Assembly (NCBI GenBank): GCA_037013685.1
Contig: CM072887.1
Location: 92,276,347 to 92,340,346 of the forward strand
DNA from: Acridotheres tristis
Taxonomy: Eukaryota; Chordata; Aves; Passeriformes; Sturnidae
Direction: 5' to 3'
DNA length: 64,000 nt
Shown here: one piece after another, positions 24,401-36,685 of the stretch
How the letters are laid out: every line of letters starts with the position of its first letter
Position numbering within the stretch: position 1 is the stretch's first letter
The notes under the pieces: generated by a model
Databases searched by the model: none
Seen by the model: the letters and a program-made list of their open reading frames with translations, nothing else
Told to the model about the DNA's origin: nothing
Position numbers and translations under genes: made by a program

Positions 24401-27400
24401 CTAATGGTTTTGTCAGTCTCATTATATGGTTCTTCCCCTCTCTCTTCTTCTATTCCTCTACCATTCTCCATTTCTCTATTTATTAGAAATACCCAAGCCT
24501 GCACATCGCTCCATTCCTCCAAATGTCAACAGCTGAACACAAACAGACCTACAGCTCACAATCAGGTAATTTTTCTGGGCTCATTTTCTGAGAGTGGAGC
24601 TGGACAAGATTATGTATGGTGTATACATTTGAATGCAAATAGCACATTCCACATTTACAGAAATTTACTTGTTTTTAGTCTGGACTGGTTGATTTAGACC
24701 TAAAGTCTGACAAGACAAAGGTTCATTCATCTCTAACAGATGCAATTAAACAAACTGCAATTCAGTCATTCTTTTATTCCAGAAAAGAGGTGAAAAATCC
24801 CCCATGTCCTGTCTGAACACTGTAAATGGAGGAAGTGGAGGAAAATGGAACACAGATTTCATTTACTTTGCACCTGCTGGCAACTCCCCACTATATAGTA
24901 GGTAAGCATATAAAAAATACTGCAGCAGTCACAGAGACACAATCGAACTTAGAGATATTTTCACCCATAAGTGTGCTTGAGTTTTACAGCAGCTGTTACA
25001 TACCAAAGCCTTATACATTTCCTCTTCAAAGAGTTCAAAATTTTCAAAACCAAATTTTACATTAGCAAGTTCCTCCTTTCTTTCTTATGTCCATGTGAAG
25101 GCACTATTTCAGGCGACTGAGATTTTAGATAAATGGTTTTCTTGATATTGGTTGTAAAGGCATATTATACCCTGTCCAGATAAATGGTCAGTCTTACTGC
25201 CCAGCTCCAGGCCATCACTTATGTAACTCTGGCTTTGATATCTACATGATACATTTCTATATAAGTTAAGAAGAGTTTGGTTGTCAATGTAATCTGGACC
25301 AAGTTCCTATATTACAAATAAAAGGAAAAATCATTGGCACAGGATAACAGCAAAGGAGCACACAGACTGGGCTGAGGTCATTACATCAAGCCTAATTTTC
25401 AGGAACTCTTGAAATCGTTATGAAGCCCAAAGTCTGTCTGCAATTTGCTCACTAGTTATAAACTTCTGAATTCTTCCTGGAAGGGATGTGTTATTATCTG
25501 TCTTACTAGAGTACTTCTACCACATTCACAGTCTAAAATGGAAATCAGATTTTAAATTTCATTTGAACATTGGCAGGTAACCATAAATCCCACTACAGTT
25601 CAGCACAGTTGTCAAGTTCTCTCTGTAATTACCTTTAGTGCAAACTCTGCCTGAAATACAGGTAATAGCAAGCCAAGGAGCAAACTGGTTTATTTTAATG
25701 GTACCTACTGGGGGAAAGGGGTATGGAGATTTAAGAGATGACAGCAATCACATATATTCTAATAAGAATCTATAGCAAAAATGCTATATTTTTCTTTCTC
25801 CAAAATTAGTCTGTCAAATCATATCCAGAGTTGCATATGCAGTCACTTTCACTCAATTTATAGTGTTTCTGAAAGAATTTTAAAACTTATTTTAAAAGAA
25901 ATTGTTTTTTCCTGTAATAAAAGAATGTAAAATTAAATCATGGCTTTCTTCTCTTCCAATATCATTCTCATCAATTTATGTTTTCTTTCACAAACACATG
26001 ACTTTAAGTTTCTTCCTGCAAAATAAGGTATTGTTAGTGATACTGCTTCTGTCTACTCCTTCAGTCTACTCCTCCACTCTGAAAAATAAGCATAGGGCAA
26101 GCATTTATCTGCAGTCAGCACTACGTGCAACTTAATGCTTTGTACTTTTGTGAATCAGCAGTACCAGGCTGCAGACTCCAGTATTAAACCCCTTTTCTTG
26201 ACAAAGTAGTAACTTTATAATTAAAAATGTATAAATGCTTCAGAAGTTCATACAAATAACTTTTTAAGCAAGATCTGAGAGCAACCTCTACAGCTGTGCC
26301 ACCTCCAGAATGTTAAGAGAATACAGAAAATCTTCACATGAAAGCAGGTAATTTAAACAAAACATCATCGTTAACACTCTCTATAAGATCATTTCAATGA
26401 CCATAAATAGCAAACAAGGCTTCTCTATATAATCCAATTTGTGTTTGTGTTTCTCCAAATCATATTACAATATTAACTCATTAAGAAAAACGTTTACCTG
26501 TGTTCCTGTCAGGTAAAATACAGCAGTGCTTCTGCAGTATGCCAGGGAGAACCTGTGGCAACAAAGAAACAGGTGTTAATAGATATATATATATATAATT
26601 TTTTTTAACATCATATGAAGAAAAGCCAGAGATTGCTGTAATGCTGCATCTGATCAAGCTTTGTGCTCTCAAACTGAATCCAGATTAACTATCATGTGAT
26701 GTTAAGGTGAATCCTGTTCATCAGGAACTGTAAACAGAGAAGAATCTTGCAAAATTAGCTGCTTACTACCTGCCTATAAAGTTAGTTTCACATTCTCCCA
26801 TTGATTACAATATCAAAAGTTGATTAAAAGAGCCTAAGACCATAATAAACACGCTGAACTTAGAAAGACAGTATGTTATCAGTCAGTGATGCTGCTGTCT
26901 CTTGCACACACAGGGCCCTGGGGCTGTAGCATCCAGCTTGTTGTGAACCACTCAGATCCAATTCCCAGAGCACAGCATTGTGCTCTCCACACAGCCACTT
27001 CCAGTGGACAATGTAAAACTCCAGAAGCTTGAGAAGGAAACTCAAGGGAATGGGGTCAGAGAAGACCCACATTTTGTGGTTCACCACACCCACCATGGTG
27101 CAATGCTTCTGGCAGCCAGTGAGAAATGCTGCAGAAGCTGACCACCACCACTGGCCCTTTCCCACAGGCAGGGCCTCATCCTTCCTCAGACTTACATATT
27201 AAATTCACCAATTTTGGTTCAGACAACCAGCTCTGGTACTCCTACTAGCAACAACCTGTACTTAAAGAACCCAATATTTTATTTTAATCTGACTTTAAAA
27301 TCTAGAATTTGCATCCTGGACAATGATATCAGCATTAGTAAAACCATAGTTTGAAGTTTAATGGCTTTTCTTTTGCTGTTTCTGAGAAAAAACAAATTAA

Positions 27401-27561
27401 AAATAATGCTCTAAGACATCTACTTCAAATTTACCATGCACTCTTTAAAGTCTGATAAGTAAAAAAAAAAATCAGTTTCTGCAGAGAGAAGGCCAACACC
27501 ACCACTATCAGGAAATCCTGGGCTTCCAACCTCTAAGAAGACCCCTAGCACCACCACAGCT
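21438..27561. other. Unique AT-rich sequence, no gene found
   Basis: Nothing convincing on either strand. The pyrimidine-rich stretch at about 24330-24480 opens a 123-codon plus-strand frame (24326-24697) and a 108-codon minus-strand frame (24196-24522); both are low-complexity artefacts to my reading. A GC-richer patch at about 26880-27180 opens a 101-codon minus-strand frame without a recognised domain. A short (AT)n run lies at 26583-26597. Confidence 0.45.
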
Positions 27562-27661
27562 GGCATTAAGTTCTGAAAATCTAGAAGTAAAATATTTAGG
27601 AAATAGAGACAGGCATTAAGTTCTGAAAATCTAGAAGTAAAATATTTAGGAAATAGAGACA
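27562..27661. repeat. Perfect 50-bp tandem duplication
   Basis: Bases 27562-27611 and 27612-27661 are identical 50-mers, each beginning GGCATTAAGTTCTGAAAATC and ending GGAAATAGAGACA. No mismatch is seen between copies, so the duplication is recent or was made during assembly. Neither copy looks like a known repeat. The sequence just outside diverges at once. Confidence 0.97.
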
Positions 27662-30600
27662 TTTCTATTTTTCCCAAAGTCTGCTATTGCTGTTTGGCCG
27701 AGATTAACAGACCCAGACTCATGCAGCCCTTGGGCAAAGCTGCACATCCCCATTCTTCCCTGCAGGACTTCTCCAATTCTCACTGTCACAACACCCAGGA
27801 GGACAAACACCTCAGCCTGTGTGTCCTCCATCAAAACAATTTAAAGTCTGAAGAACCTTGCTGCACCATGCTTCCTCCTGAATGCACATATGCAGAGGCA
27901 GGGCCATTGCAGAGCACTGATTTTATTACCATTATTACTTCACGAGTCAGTCTGTGGCCAAAAGCCTCCCTGAACAAAAAGCAATGGGTACAACTGACAG
28001 GGATGAGAGCCATCTCCCCATCCAACTCATCTAAATTTTACACAAGGCATGGCATTTAAATGTAAGCTTTTACAAAAGTAATCCACTTGTTTTGGCATTA
28101 TTCTAAAGCTAAACTTGTGGATAAAAAGTAAAATAAAAAAAATCAGCTTACTTTACCCTGCTTCACAGGCAACAGGCACCTTGTATTTTGAGAAGAATCA
28201 ATGGCATAAATAATATTTTTTCTGAAAACCACACTCCCCATTCTACAGTGTTTCTTACATTTCAGAATTTTTAAAAAACCAATAATTCTTGGAAGTACAA
28301 TGTCATATGTACAAAATATAGCATTTTCCTTATGGCCATGGATATAAATAACAGCAGTCTTACACAACACCAAAAGCATAAAATATAGAAGCAGAGAACA
28401 AAGAAATCCTAAAATGAGATGAGACAGTCTTTCAAAGCAGTGCAACACAAAGACTGAATTTTAAAAACATACTGTCTTACTCAGACATAAAGTAACATTT
28501 AGTTCCTCAGGAATCTGTCACATTTTCTTCCCCACATTCACGAATGATGAAGATGCATTATGAATTTATTATGAGCTTCCAGTTAATCAAATTAAGACTG
28601 AAATTAAAAGTAGAGATGAAAAAAAAAGCAGGTTCGAAGTAAGAAACTTCAAAAAAACAAAAAACTCTGGAAAATAGTTTACCCTTCCTGGTAGACTGGA
28701 TATAGATAAAAGAACAGACATATGAAAAAAACCCACAAAAAACATTTCCCTTTCCTTCACTCTCTTTAAATGCTAAGTTGGCAAACAGTATGGCAAAGTC
28801 TTAAACAATGCTTCCTGCTCCCCAGCCCTTTAACATGTTTACCCTGCACAGAGCCAGTTTCTGGCTGGTAGGAGTTTGATATCAACCTCCCACTTACTTA
28901 TCTACAGTATACAGATTTTTACACTGTACCCATCTCCATGGTATCCAAGAGCCTTTTCACACTGCTCTCCTCCCACTTTCTCCCCACTTTGTATCTCTCC
29001 TCTCTAGGGAAACTGACAGGAGAATTCCTCAGCAAAACTGTCACCTTTCCCTTTACAAGCCTCTCCCTTCCCCTGCTGCTTTCCTTTCATTCATTTGCAT
29101 ACTGTAATACCCAGTTTATTGCTTAAAATGCCTAAAATGCGTTATCAGTCTCAGAGATTTTTTTCTCTAATTTTACAGAAGATTCTTAGATTTTTTTTTT
29201 CCTTTTGGTTGCTTGAAATTTACCTACACAGGCAATTTGAGGGAGAATCTTTACCCAAAGCAGATTTGGATTGGTTTCTGCTGTAGAAATCAAAATATGT
29301 GAGCAATCGGAGGGATTTACATGCAGGAGGGGGGAAAAAAGCAAAAGAGGAACAGGTTCCATTGATATTAACTGATGATTTAACCTTCAGTTGTTTCATA
29401 AGCTCTCAGCTGGGAGTTAAGGCATTGCAATACTAAATTAAAAATGGACTCATAGATGCAGAAACAGAATAAATAATACAGCAGGTGGTATGTCCTTCAC
29501 ATCAAAGGTTCTTCCCTAGCAGTAGGCAAATTAACTTTGGTCAATGGTGTACACGACAGACAGTCACATGTAGCAGGAACATAGTCTGTGCTTATGGTGC
29601 CAAGACGAAAGCATCCTCAAATTCAGTGAAAAATACTAATTGTTTTGGTTGGATATTGATTTGGATGTATTTACATTAGTTTTCATTATAGGTTGCTGTG
29701 CTTAGACATATACAAATATATACTGTCATAAGCAGTGTTCAAATTTTAACCTGCAGCTATACATAACATAGGTATTTAGAAAGCTCCTCAGAGCAGCACA
29801 GGGTAGCTACAGAGCTGGCTTAAGTTTAATAAAGATAATACTTTTATAAGTTTGCTTGGAAACTTTCCTTCCATTTCTTTAAAATAAGGCAGATAAGTTC
29901 TTTGAGTGTTCAATACACAACTTTTTTTCTTTTAGAGTGATATAACAAGAACTAGAATTTATTTCTAAAAAATAATTTAAGTTTGGAAAGCATTAACTTC
30001 AAACACGCTAAAATATCCCCACTTTACAGAGAAGCAGAAATGTGAAGCAAAATAATTCTCATGTGCAAAAAGGCCTCTGTGAAATGGATATCTATTCACT
30101 TAAAAGGATCTGCTGCACAAAGATGATCAGACCTCTCTTTGGTACTGAATGATAAAAATGTTTTGCTTTCTACTCCACTTATAAACGAACTGCTAAAATA
30201 GCCATAGAAAAATGAGCTAGATACTATTTTTCCTTCTCCATTTACTTTTTTTTTCTGCTAAAAATTAAGTCAAGTGAAAATAAATGTTTCATAGATCCAA
30301 ATTTGCAGAACTCAGGAGTCCAAGTGCTTGATAAGTGAAATTTAAGGCAGAATTTAAAAAGGATTAAATTTGTAGCTTGCCAGAAGAAAATAAACTCAAC
30401 TTGAATTTCAGGTCCAAGAGGAGACAGTATTTTTCTGCTTTTTACATCCTAGAAATCCAGTGAACCCAAAGACTATGAAGTCAGAATATACCTTTTTAGG
30501 CACGTGAGCCACACAGCTCCTGTTTGTGGCCCTTGTGGTCACGTTCAGCCATTTCCAAGGATTTCCTCTGGGAGACCCCCTTATGCTCCCAACCTCCCTC

Positions 30601-31549
30601 CCCACAAAACTATTACAATTAGCATGTGAGATAATTTGATTGCAAGAATATGGTAACATTCAAGAAGAAAATGATTCAAAAATGTACTGGGAAAATCCAC
30701 ATCAATTTATAAAATTTCAGAGAAAAGAGATTCCAGAATTTGAGATTTACTCATACTCTGATGGTTGCAAAGGAATAGTCCATGGGCAGAGTCAGCCCCA
30801 AGTGTGCCTTGCATCTCCTACAGAAGCAGTAAGGTACTGGAGACAATTCAGGTTAGATATTTGGGTGTGATCCAGCGAGTTCCTATCTTTTGTCTTTCAT
30901 GCATTGTGTCACTTTGGAAAAAGGAGGCACCTCCTAGACCTTACTACCTGCACAGCTCTGTGCTACATACTGCTGCCTTCCTACCACCTGCACAAGCCTC
31001 TTGGAATTAATTGTGTCTGTTTTCATTCTAAGGATCATATCTGGTTTTCCTTATGTTTGTCTCAGGGCTTTTGTTTTAGAAAAAATTTCTATGTTGGCTA
31101 CTACAGAGAGGTTTTGGAATAATGTCTGTAACTATATCTTAAACCACTGGAAATTCTGTGCTCATGCTTCTCTGAATGTCTTTTGCTGCCCCCTGTCATT
31201 AAAGAAGTATATAATTTTTTTGTTTGATTTTTATTATTGTTTCCATCTATTTTTGGCTTCATACCTGAGGATTTTAGATGTCTCTGTTTCATTAGCACTG
31301 TTGAAGGAGAAGGAGCCTCTCTGGAACCAATTCACTGGTGCTTCTTGAGCAGAAAAGAAGGATTTGGCATTTGGCTGCTCACAGCAGCCACTTATCTGGC
31401 AGGTCTGTAAAGGTATCTGACTTCAGACAGGGTGTTAAAAGTAGGCAAGATTTCCTGTTCACAAGCTGCTGGGTGATACAAACCATCATAAATCAAAGGC
31501 TTATCATTACAGCATTACCATAATTTTTTCAGAGCAGCCAGACTCATGC
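27662..31549. other. Unique sequence, no supported gene
   Basis: A 121-codon plus-strand frame (27694-28059), directly after the tandem duplication, overlaps minus-strand frames and shows no domain. A 115-codon frame (31001-31348, plus) is AT-rich and likewise unrecognised. Otherwise AT-rich with short homopolymers. Confidence 0.45.
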
Positions 31550-31825
31550 AGGATAAAGGGAAATTGTTTTAAACTAAAAGTGGAGACATTTAGATTAGAT
31601 AGCAGGAAGAAATTCTTTACTCAGAAGGTAATGAGGCACTGGAACAGGTTGCCTAGAGAAGTTGTGGATGCCCTTTCCCTGAAAGTGTGCAAGGACAGGT
31701 TGCATGGGACTTTGACCACCAACCTACTCTAGAGAAGATGTCCCTGCCTATGGCACAGGTGTTGGAACTTGATCTTTATGATCCCTTCTAACCCAAGTTT
31801 TCTATAATTCTATGATTATTCTATG
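31550..31825 (+). mobile_element. CR1 LINE 3' region, 5'-truncated
   Basis: The order of blocks is typical of CR1: 'aaactaaaagtggagac', 'tagattagatagcaggaaga', 'aattctttactcagaagg', 'aggcactggaacaggttgcc', 'gtccctgcctatgg', a 'ggaacttgatctttatgatccc' block, 'ttctaaccca' and terminal 'attctatgattattctatg'. The first part covers the end of ORF2 and the rest the 3' UTR. Identity to the general CR1 3' pattern looks good, so this is one of the younger copies here. Confidence 0.95.
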
Positions 31826-34255
31826 CAATCAGGTGGTGAAGTGCTGCATCAAGGTTGCTTGCCTTCAAATTTCTAACAATATACAGTTGTTTCAACCTAC
31901 CAAAGTCAAATCTGAACTTCACAGCACTCCCACAAGCATAATTATATTTGGTTAAGCTTTTTAAGGGGTATCTAGGGAGTGTAGCAACAAATATCATTTA
32001 TCATTTCCATTCCTTGAAAGAGAATTCCTCGAAATTTCGAGTAAGAAGTCGAAAGATAACCTCATTAACTAGTGTGCCTCTTCTGTGTCTTGGCTGAAAC
32101 TCTTATTGATACAACCTACAGGAGCATCAGCAACAGTTCCAAGTTACTCCTAAAATCAGTCCTTGAAATACCTAGCTCTGGCAGAAGAGAGCATCAGGAC
32201 CAGTGGCACCTGCCTTCCCAAGGCTTACTCCAAAACCATATGTGCTCCCTGTCACAGCAACACAGACTCCACTTGCAACAGCAAAGCTGGCCCAAGTGGG
32301 ACACATAACAACTTGATATTTTTTTGTCTGTCTGGTACTGCTGGAAGTAGTAGAGATTTTGCAAGACCTTTCAATCATCCCCTGTGAGCTGTCAGTTCTT
32401 CTGCCCCCCCAAGGAAACAACCTTTCCTCTTAGCTCCTGATGAGGCTGCAAAGGCAGCCTGTGCCAAAATGTCTCCCACCCACGGCGGTGTGAGTGAGAA
32501 GTCTTGTCAGTTCATTTCGTTGTATTCTGATGAGATAGGCCAGACTTGTCCAATTTTGTTTCCTCAAGATTTTACTAGATTGCTATTGTCCAATATCCAA
32601 TTTCTCATATACACTGATGTTTTAATTCCTTTTTCCAAAAGCTAATTTAATGTCCAAACAGAACTTGCTAATGATTTACCTGCTTTGTGGGGTTTTTGGT
32701 AAAAGTATTTTCTTTTTATCATCCTCTGCCTTAGCCACCATTCCCAATTAGTTATCAAGAACATAAATAAAACAGGATGATTTTGTGGAAAGGAGAAGTT
32801 ACAATGAAAAGAAATAAATCATGTTTGCCATATATCAAACACTTTGGCACTGTATCAATGCATTTATCTTCACAAATCTTATCAAATTTAAACATGATTT
32901 AAATACATCTATTGTGTCCTTTTCATTTTGAACCAAAGGAAATGTTAAAGAAGATGAATTTCAAAAATATTCTGAAAATATTACAATATCCATACCAATA
33001 TATGTTCTTTCAGATTGTATTACATCTCAAAAAATGCAACTTCTCTACAACCCTTTCCATGATTAAAGGAAGTACTGACAGCAACAACAGAAGGAATATC
33101 TCCTTAACAGAGTTTTCAACAAAAGGTGGCAGGCATTTAAGTAATGAGGAAATCATTGGCCGCATTATCTACTTTTTATATCTTAATCAAAACTAAGAGA
33201 TAATAACTTCAGAAGAGAGGGTACAGTGCTACAGTGACCCCAGGTAACATAGCTGATCTCCTTGCACTGCCATTGGCTTCATTACTCCTTCTATCCAGTC
33301 ACCATGACAAGTTAAGCTGAAACACAGTCTCGATAATTTTTTTATGACCAAGGAAAGAAAACATGATAACCATTATGACACTTTTCAGAGTAATGTTAGC
33401 ATGAATTTGCTTTACCATGAACTAATTATACATGTCCTACAATTAATACATACTTATAAACATTAATCTTTTGGAAGTTATCATCTGAAGTATAATCCAC
33501 ACCTCTTCCATAAAAATATATGGACTAAATAGAGTAACTAGCCAAGTCTGAGGAGGAAAAAAAAACAACTATGTAGACTGGAATCAGCTCTGAAGTGATT
33601 CAAAATAATACCTTAAGACAGTCTTTTCATACTTAATACTTACTTAATAGCTGGAAAATAAATAGTGGCGCTGGCAACAGCCACAAACCCTATTTATTTC
33701 TAGCTTCCTTTTCAGTGTTTAGACAGAGAACAATACATCAGCAAGAGCAAAAAACTTTTAAATCTTTCATGTTTCATAAATATACACTCTTAACTGACAG
33801 AACAAGACTTCTCTGCACTGGTACATATACTTTTGACCTCTGTGTCCAATTACTGTAATTGGCAGCACTTAGAAGAGATTCCACAAATTATTTAAGATCC
33901 CTCAGACTAAAGACAGCATGGTAGATACAGGTCCATTTGGAACTCTTCATTTTGTTGTTCAAATAATTGCACCATTACACCATTGTCCAAAACTATGCCT
34001 TCAAAAATCTGGAACAAGCAATGTCAAAGTTCTTGGAAGCTGAGAAATGATGATGCTCTCAAAGTGCTCTAAATCTGAGAGATGATGATGTGGTCCTTCC
34101 CAGACTAACATTGCTGGGAGGAAGAGGCCAAGACTTTTCAGTTGATGTTTTAATTCTTTTTTCCAAAAGTAAATGAATAGGAGGATAAACTTCAAGACAA
34201 AAGCAATTGTATTTTCAACTTTCTATCAGGCAAAGCATTCCTAAGTATCTCATCA
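31826..34255. other. Unique sequence between two CR1 copies
   Basis: No gene is found. A small GC-richer patch at about 32160-32480 has short overlapping open frames on both strands without domains. Two minor structures are described separately: a 14-bp palindrome at 32028-32041, and a 27-bp word at 32615-32641 that recurs at 34143-34169. Confidence 0.45.
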
Positions 34256-34904
34256 TCTGATTGACAGCAGGCTGACCATGAACCAGCAGTGTGCCCATAT
34301 GGCCAAGAGGGCCAATGGCATCCTGGCCTGTATCAGGAATAGTACGGCCAGCAGGACTGACCATTCTTCCCTGGTAGTCTGCACAGGTGAGGCCACACCT
34401 TGAGTTCTGTGACCAGTTCTGGGCCTCCAATTTAGGTATCATGTTGGGGTGCTGAAGTGTGTCCAGAGAAGGGCAACAAGGCTGGTGAAAAGTTTGGAGC
34501 ACAAGTCCTGTGAGAATTGGCTGGGGGAGCTGGGGTTGTTTAGCCTGAAGGAGGCTCAGGGGAGACTTTATTACTCTCTACAGCTGCCTGAAAGGAGGTT
34601 GCAGCCAGGTGAGGGTCAGTCTCTTCTCCCAGGCAAACAGTGACAGGACAAGGGGACACAGTCTTAAGCTGCATCAAGGGAAGTTTAGGTTGGAAATTAG
34701 GAGGAAGTTCTTCTCAGAAAGGCTGATTGGGCATTGAAATGCCAGGGAGGTGGTGGACTCACAGTCCTTGGAGGTGTTTAAGAAAAGACTGGATGTGGCA
34801 CTCAGTGCCATGATCTGGCTGTCAAGGTGGTGTTAGTTCATGGGTTGGACCCAATGATCTCAAAGGTCTTTTCCAACTTTTTTTGGTCCTGTGATTCTGT
34901 GATC
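34256..34904 (+). mobile_element. CR1 LINE, C-terminal ORF2 plus 3' UTR
   Basis: Starts inside reverse transcriptase at a '[21 protein letters not shown]' block and continues, with frame breaks, into 'VQRRATRLVKSLEHKS' and '[15 protein letters not shown]' blocks, then the 3' UTR. It ends at 'gtgattctgtgatc' (34891-34904). The reading frame is interrupted several times, for example by stops around 34400-34440 and after 34640, so it is inactive. It is distinct in sequence from the 1118-2090 copy although it covers much of the same part of the element. Confidence 0.95.
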
Positions 34905-35534
34905 AGATATACAGTCACTGCACACATTTAGCAACCAAAATAAACAAATTCGCTTTCCTGAGATTGTACCCGAGAAACAAGTTTTGGTGTAAAACAGAAA
35001 TCACAAACATTTCTTCTGTGTCTTACCACTGAGCAGCAATGACATCTCCTACCTAATGGCAATAGCCTAGATACAAGGAATCCTATCTCTGTGTGATAGG
35101 ATCATGTGGATCATGGGCACAGAGATAACTGTGGCAGATCACTAATAGTCCAAAGGTCAATCACAACTTTCCACAGAGACTCTTCAGAGGTAAGAACCCA
35201 AGCTTCATCTTGTGTTGAAGGGATGGCAGGACCAGCTACCTCAGGAGTTTGCTGCTTGCCTGGAGCCCAGGCCCTGCATGTCCTCCAGCACTTGCAGAGG
35301 TTCACCCAGCCCCTGCATTTTACCCCTGAGCTGCACGTCCAGGAGCATCAGGGAGGGGAACACCTCAGTGAATGGGATATAGCAAATACATGAGGCTGGA
35401 TGGAATACATCCAAGGGGTACAAAGGTGATGACTGTGAGCCCTCTCTCTGTCTTGGAAGGTGGTCACATTCTCAGGGACAGAGGTAGGGCGATGCTAAGA
35501 CAGAGAAGGCTAAAGAGATGCCAGAGATGTTTGT
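34905..35534. other. Unassigned sequence, possibly repeat-derived
   Basis: The part at about 35200-35530 is GC-richer and holds a 95-codon frame (35106-35393) with no recognised domain. It sits directly between two CR1 pieces and could be a diverged upstream part of the next CR1 or of an LTR; I cannot assign it. Confidence 0.35.
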
Positions 35535-35680
35535 CTTGTGGAATCTTCATCCTTGAAGATTTTCAAAACTCAGATGAAAAAGCCCTGAGAAACCTGCTCT
35601 AACTTTGAAAGTAGCCTGCACTGAGCATAGACTTGGATTTGATGATCTCTAGAAGTCTCTTCTAACCTAAGTTATTCTAA
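35535..35680 (+). mobile_element. CR1 LINE 3' end, diverged
   Basis: Follows the CR1 3' pattern: 'gtggaatcttcatccttga', 'agattttcaaaactcagatg', 'aaacctgctctaactttg', 'ttggatttgatgatctctag', 'aagtctcttctaacctaag' and 'ttattcta'. The terminal octamers are reduced to one. Divergence is moderate and the 5' boundary is uncertain, because similarity fades upstream rather than stopping. Confidence 0.85.
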
Positions 35681-35775
35681 ATTTTAATAAATTAGATTTA
35701 ATGTACTGATACAGTCAAATATCACAGTAAAATATAAGCCTAAAATGCATCAGCTCCTTCATCCTCCTTCAAATA

Positions 35776-35831
35776 TAGTTTATAGTTTATAGTTTATAGT
35801 TTATAGTTTATAGTTTATAGTTTATAGTTTA
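35776..35831. repeat. Heptamer tandem array, (TAGTTTA)8
   Basis: Eight uninterrupted copies of the 7-bp unit TAGTTTA. The period is exact across all 56 bases. It lies about 100 bases after a CR1 tail but the unit is not the CR1 octamer, so it is a separate minisatellite-like array. Confidence 0.97.
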
Positions 35832-36099
35832 CATATGCAATTTCTATTAGTACTAATGAATCTTAAATTTGAATAGTGAGTACATTTACATCCACCTGCA
35901 AAACCCAAAAGCTGGATAGAATCGTAGCAGCTTTAGAAGGTAGCTAAAGACAGGTATTCCCTCAGAAGTTACTAGTCACCCCAGGGCTATAATTGCTTAA
36001 TTTGTGGGAAACTAAGGTGTGGAGAGTTATTTGGCCCAGGAAGTTGCATATGAAATCTTAACTGACCTGCTATGATTTACCTTTAAGTATCTGCATTAG
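35832..36099. other. Spacer between heptamer array and LTR
   Basis: Nothing is recognised. Part of the 5' end of the following LTR may lie within the last 100 bases or so. Confidence 0.35.
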
Positions 36100-36370
36100 G
36101 TCTGACCGAGATAAAGTTTACAGTCCTCACAGTGCTGTGCTTTGCACTGTAGCTGGAAGGTAGCTTTCTTTTAATAGGAAACTTCTTTGGTAGCTGGAAG
36201 GGTGTTGATAACAGACCAGTGTTTTGGGTACTACCAAGCAGTGCTCCCCTCTGACATCCCTTCCCTCATCAAAAGGATGGAAGTGGGCAAGATCCTGGGA
36301 GGGGACACAACCAGGGCAGCTGACCCAAATTAGACAAAGGGATATTGCATACCATATAATGTCAGCTCAG

Positions 36371-36379
36371 ATATAAAAG
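36371..36379 (+). promoter_or_regulatory. TATA box of the LTR promoter
   Basis: ATATAAAAG sits about 30 bases upstream of the purine-rich leader, in the position expected for the U3 promoter of this LTR type. Whether it still drives transcription cannot be judged from sequence. Confidence 0.65.
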
Positions 36380-36541
36380 CTAAGGGATAGAGGAGGAAGG
36401 GGGGCATTCATGATTCTCCAGAGTTTGCCTCCCAGAGGAACCATGACTTGTGCTGAAGCCCTACTTCCCAGGAAGCGTCCAAACATAACTTGATGATGGG
36501 AAGTAGACATTGACTTTTCCCTTTGTTTATGTGCGTGCAGA

Positions 36542-36685
36542 CTCTTTTCTCTTTTTCTCTTTTTCTTTTTTTTTCTTTTTCTTTTTTTCTTTTTTTTCTT
36601 TTTCTTTTTCTTTTTCTTTTTCTTTTTCTTTTTCTTTTTCTTTTTCTTTTTCTTTTTCTTTTTCTTTTTCTTTTTCTTTTTTCTC
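36542..36685. repeat. 144-bp pure pyrimidine tract, mostly (CTTTTT)n
   Basis: Every base from 36542 to 36685 is C or T. The first 55 bases are irregular; from about 36598 the array is a regular CTTTTT hexamer repeat. The complementary strand is a pure purine run. The tract is internal to the LTR, between its leader and the AATAAA. Pure purine-pyrimidine tracts with mirror symmetry can form triplex (H-DNA) and are unstable. Confidence 0.97.

Noticed and set aside
24196..24697. Opposed open frames of 108 and 123 codons
   Set aside because: They arise from a pyrimidine-rich stretch, which yields serine/leucine-rich or glutamate/arginine-rich low-complexity peptides.
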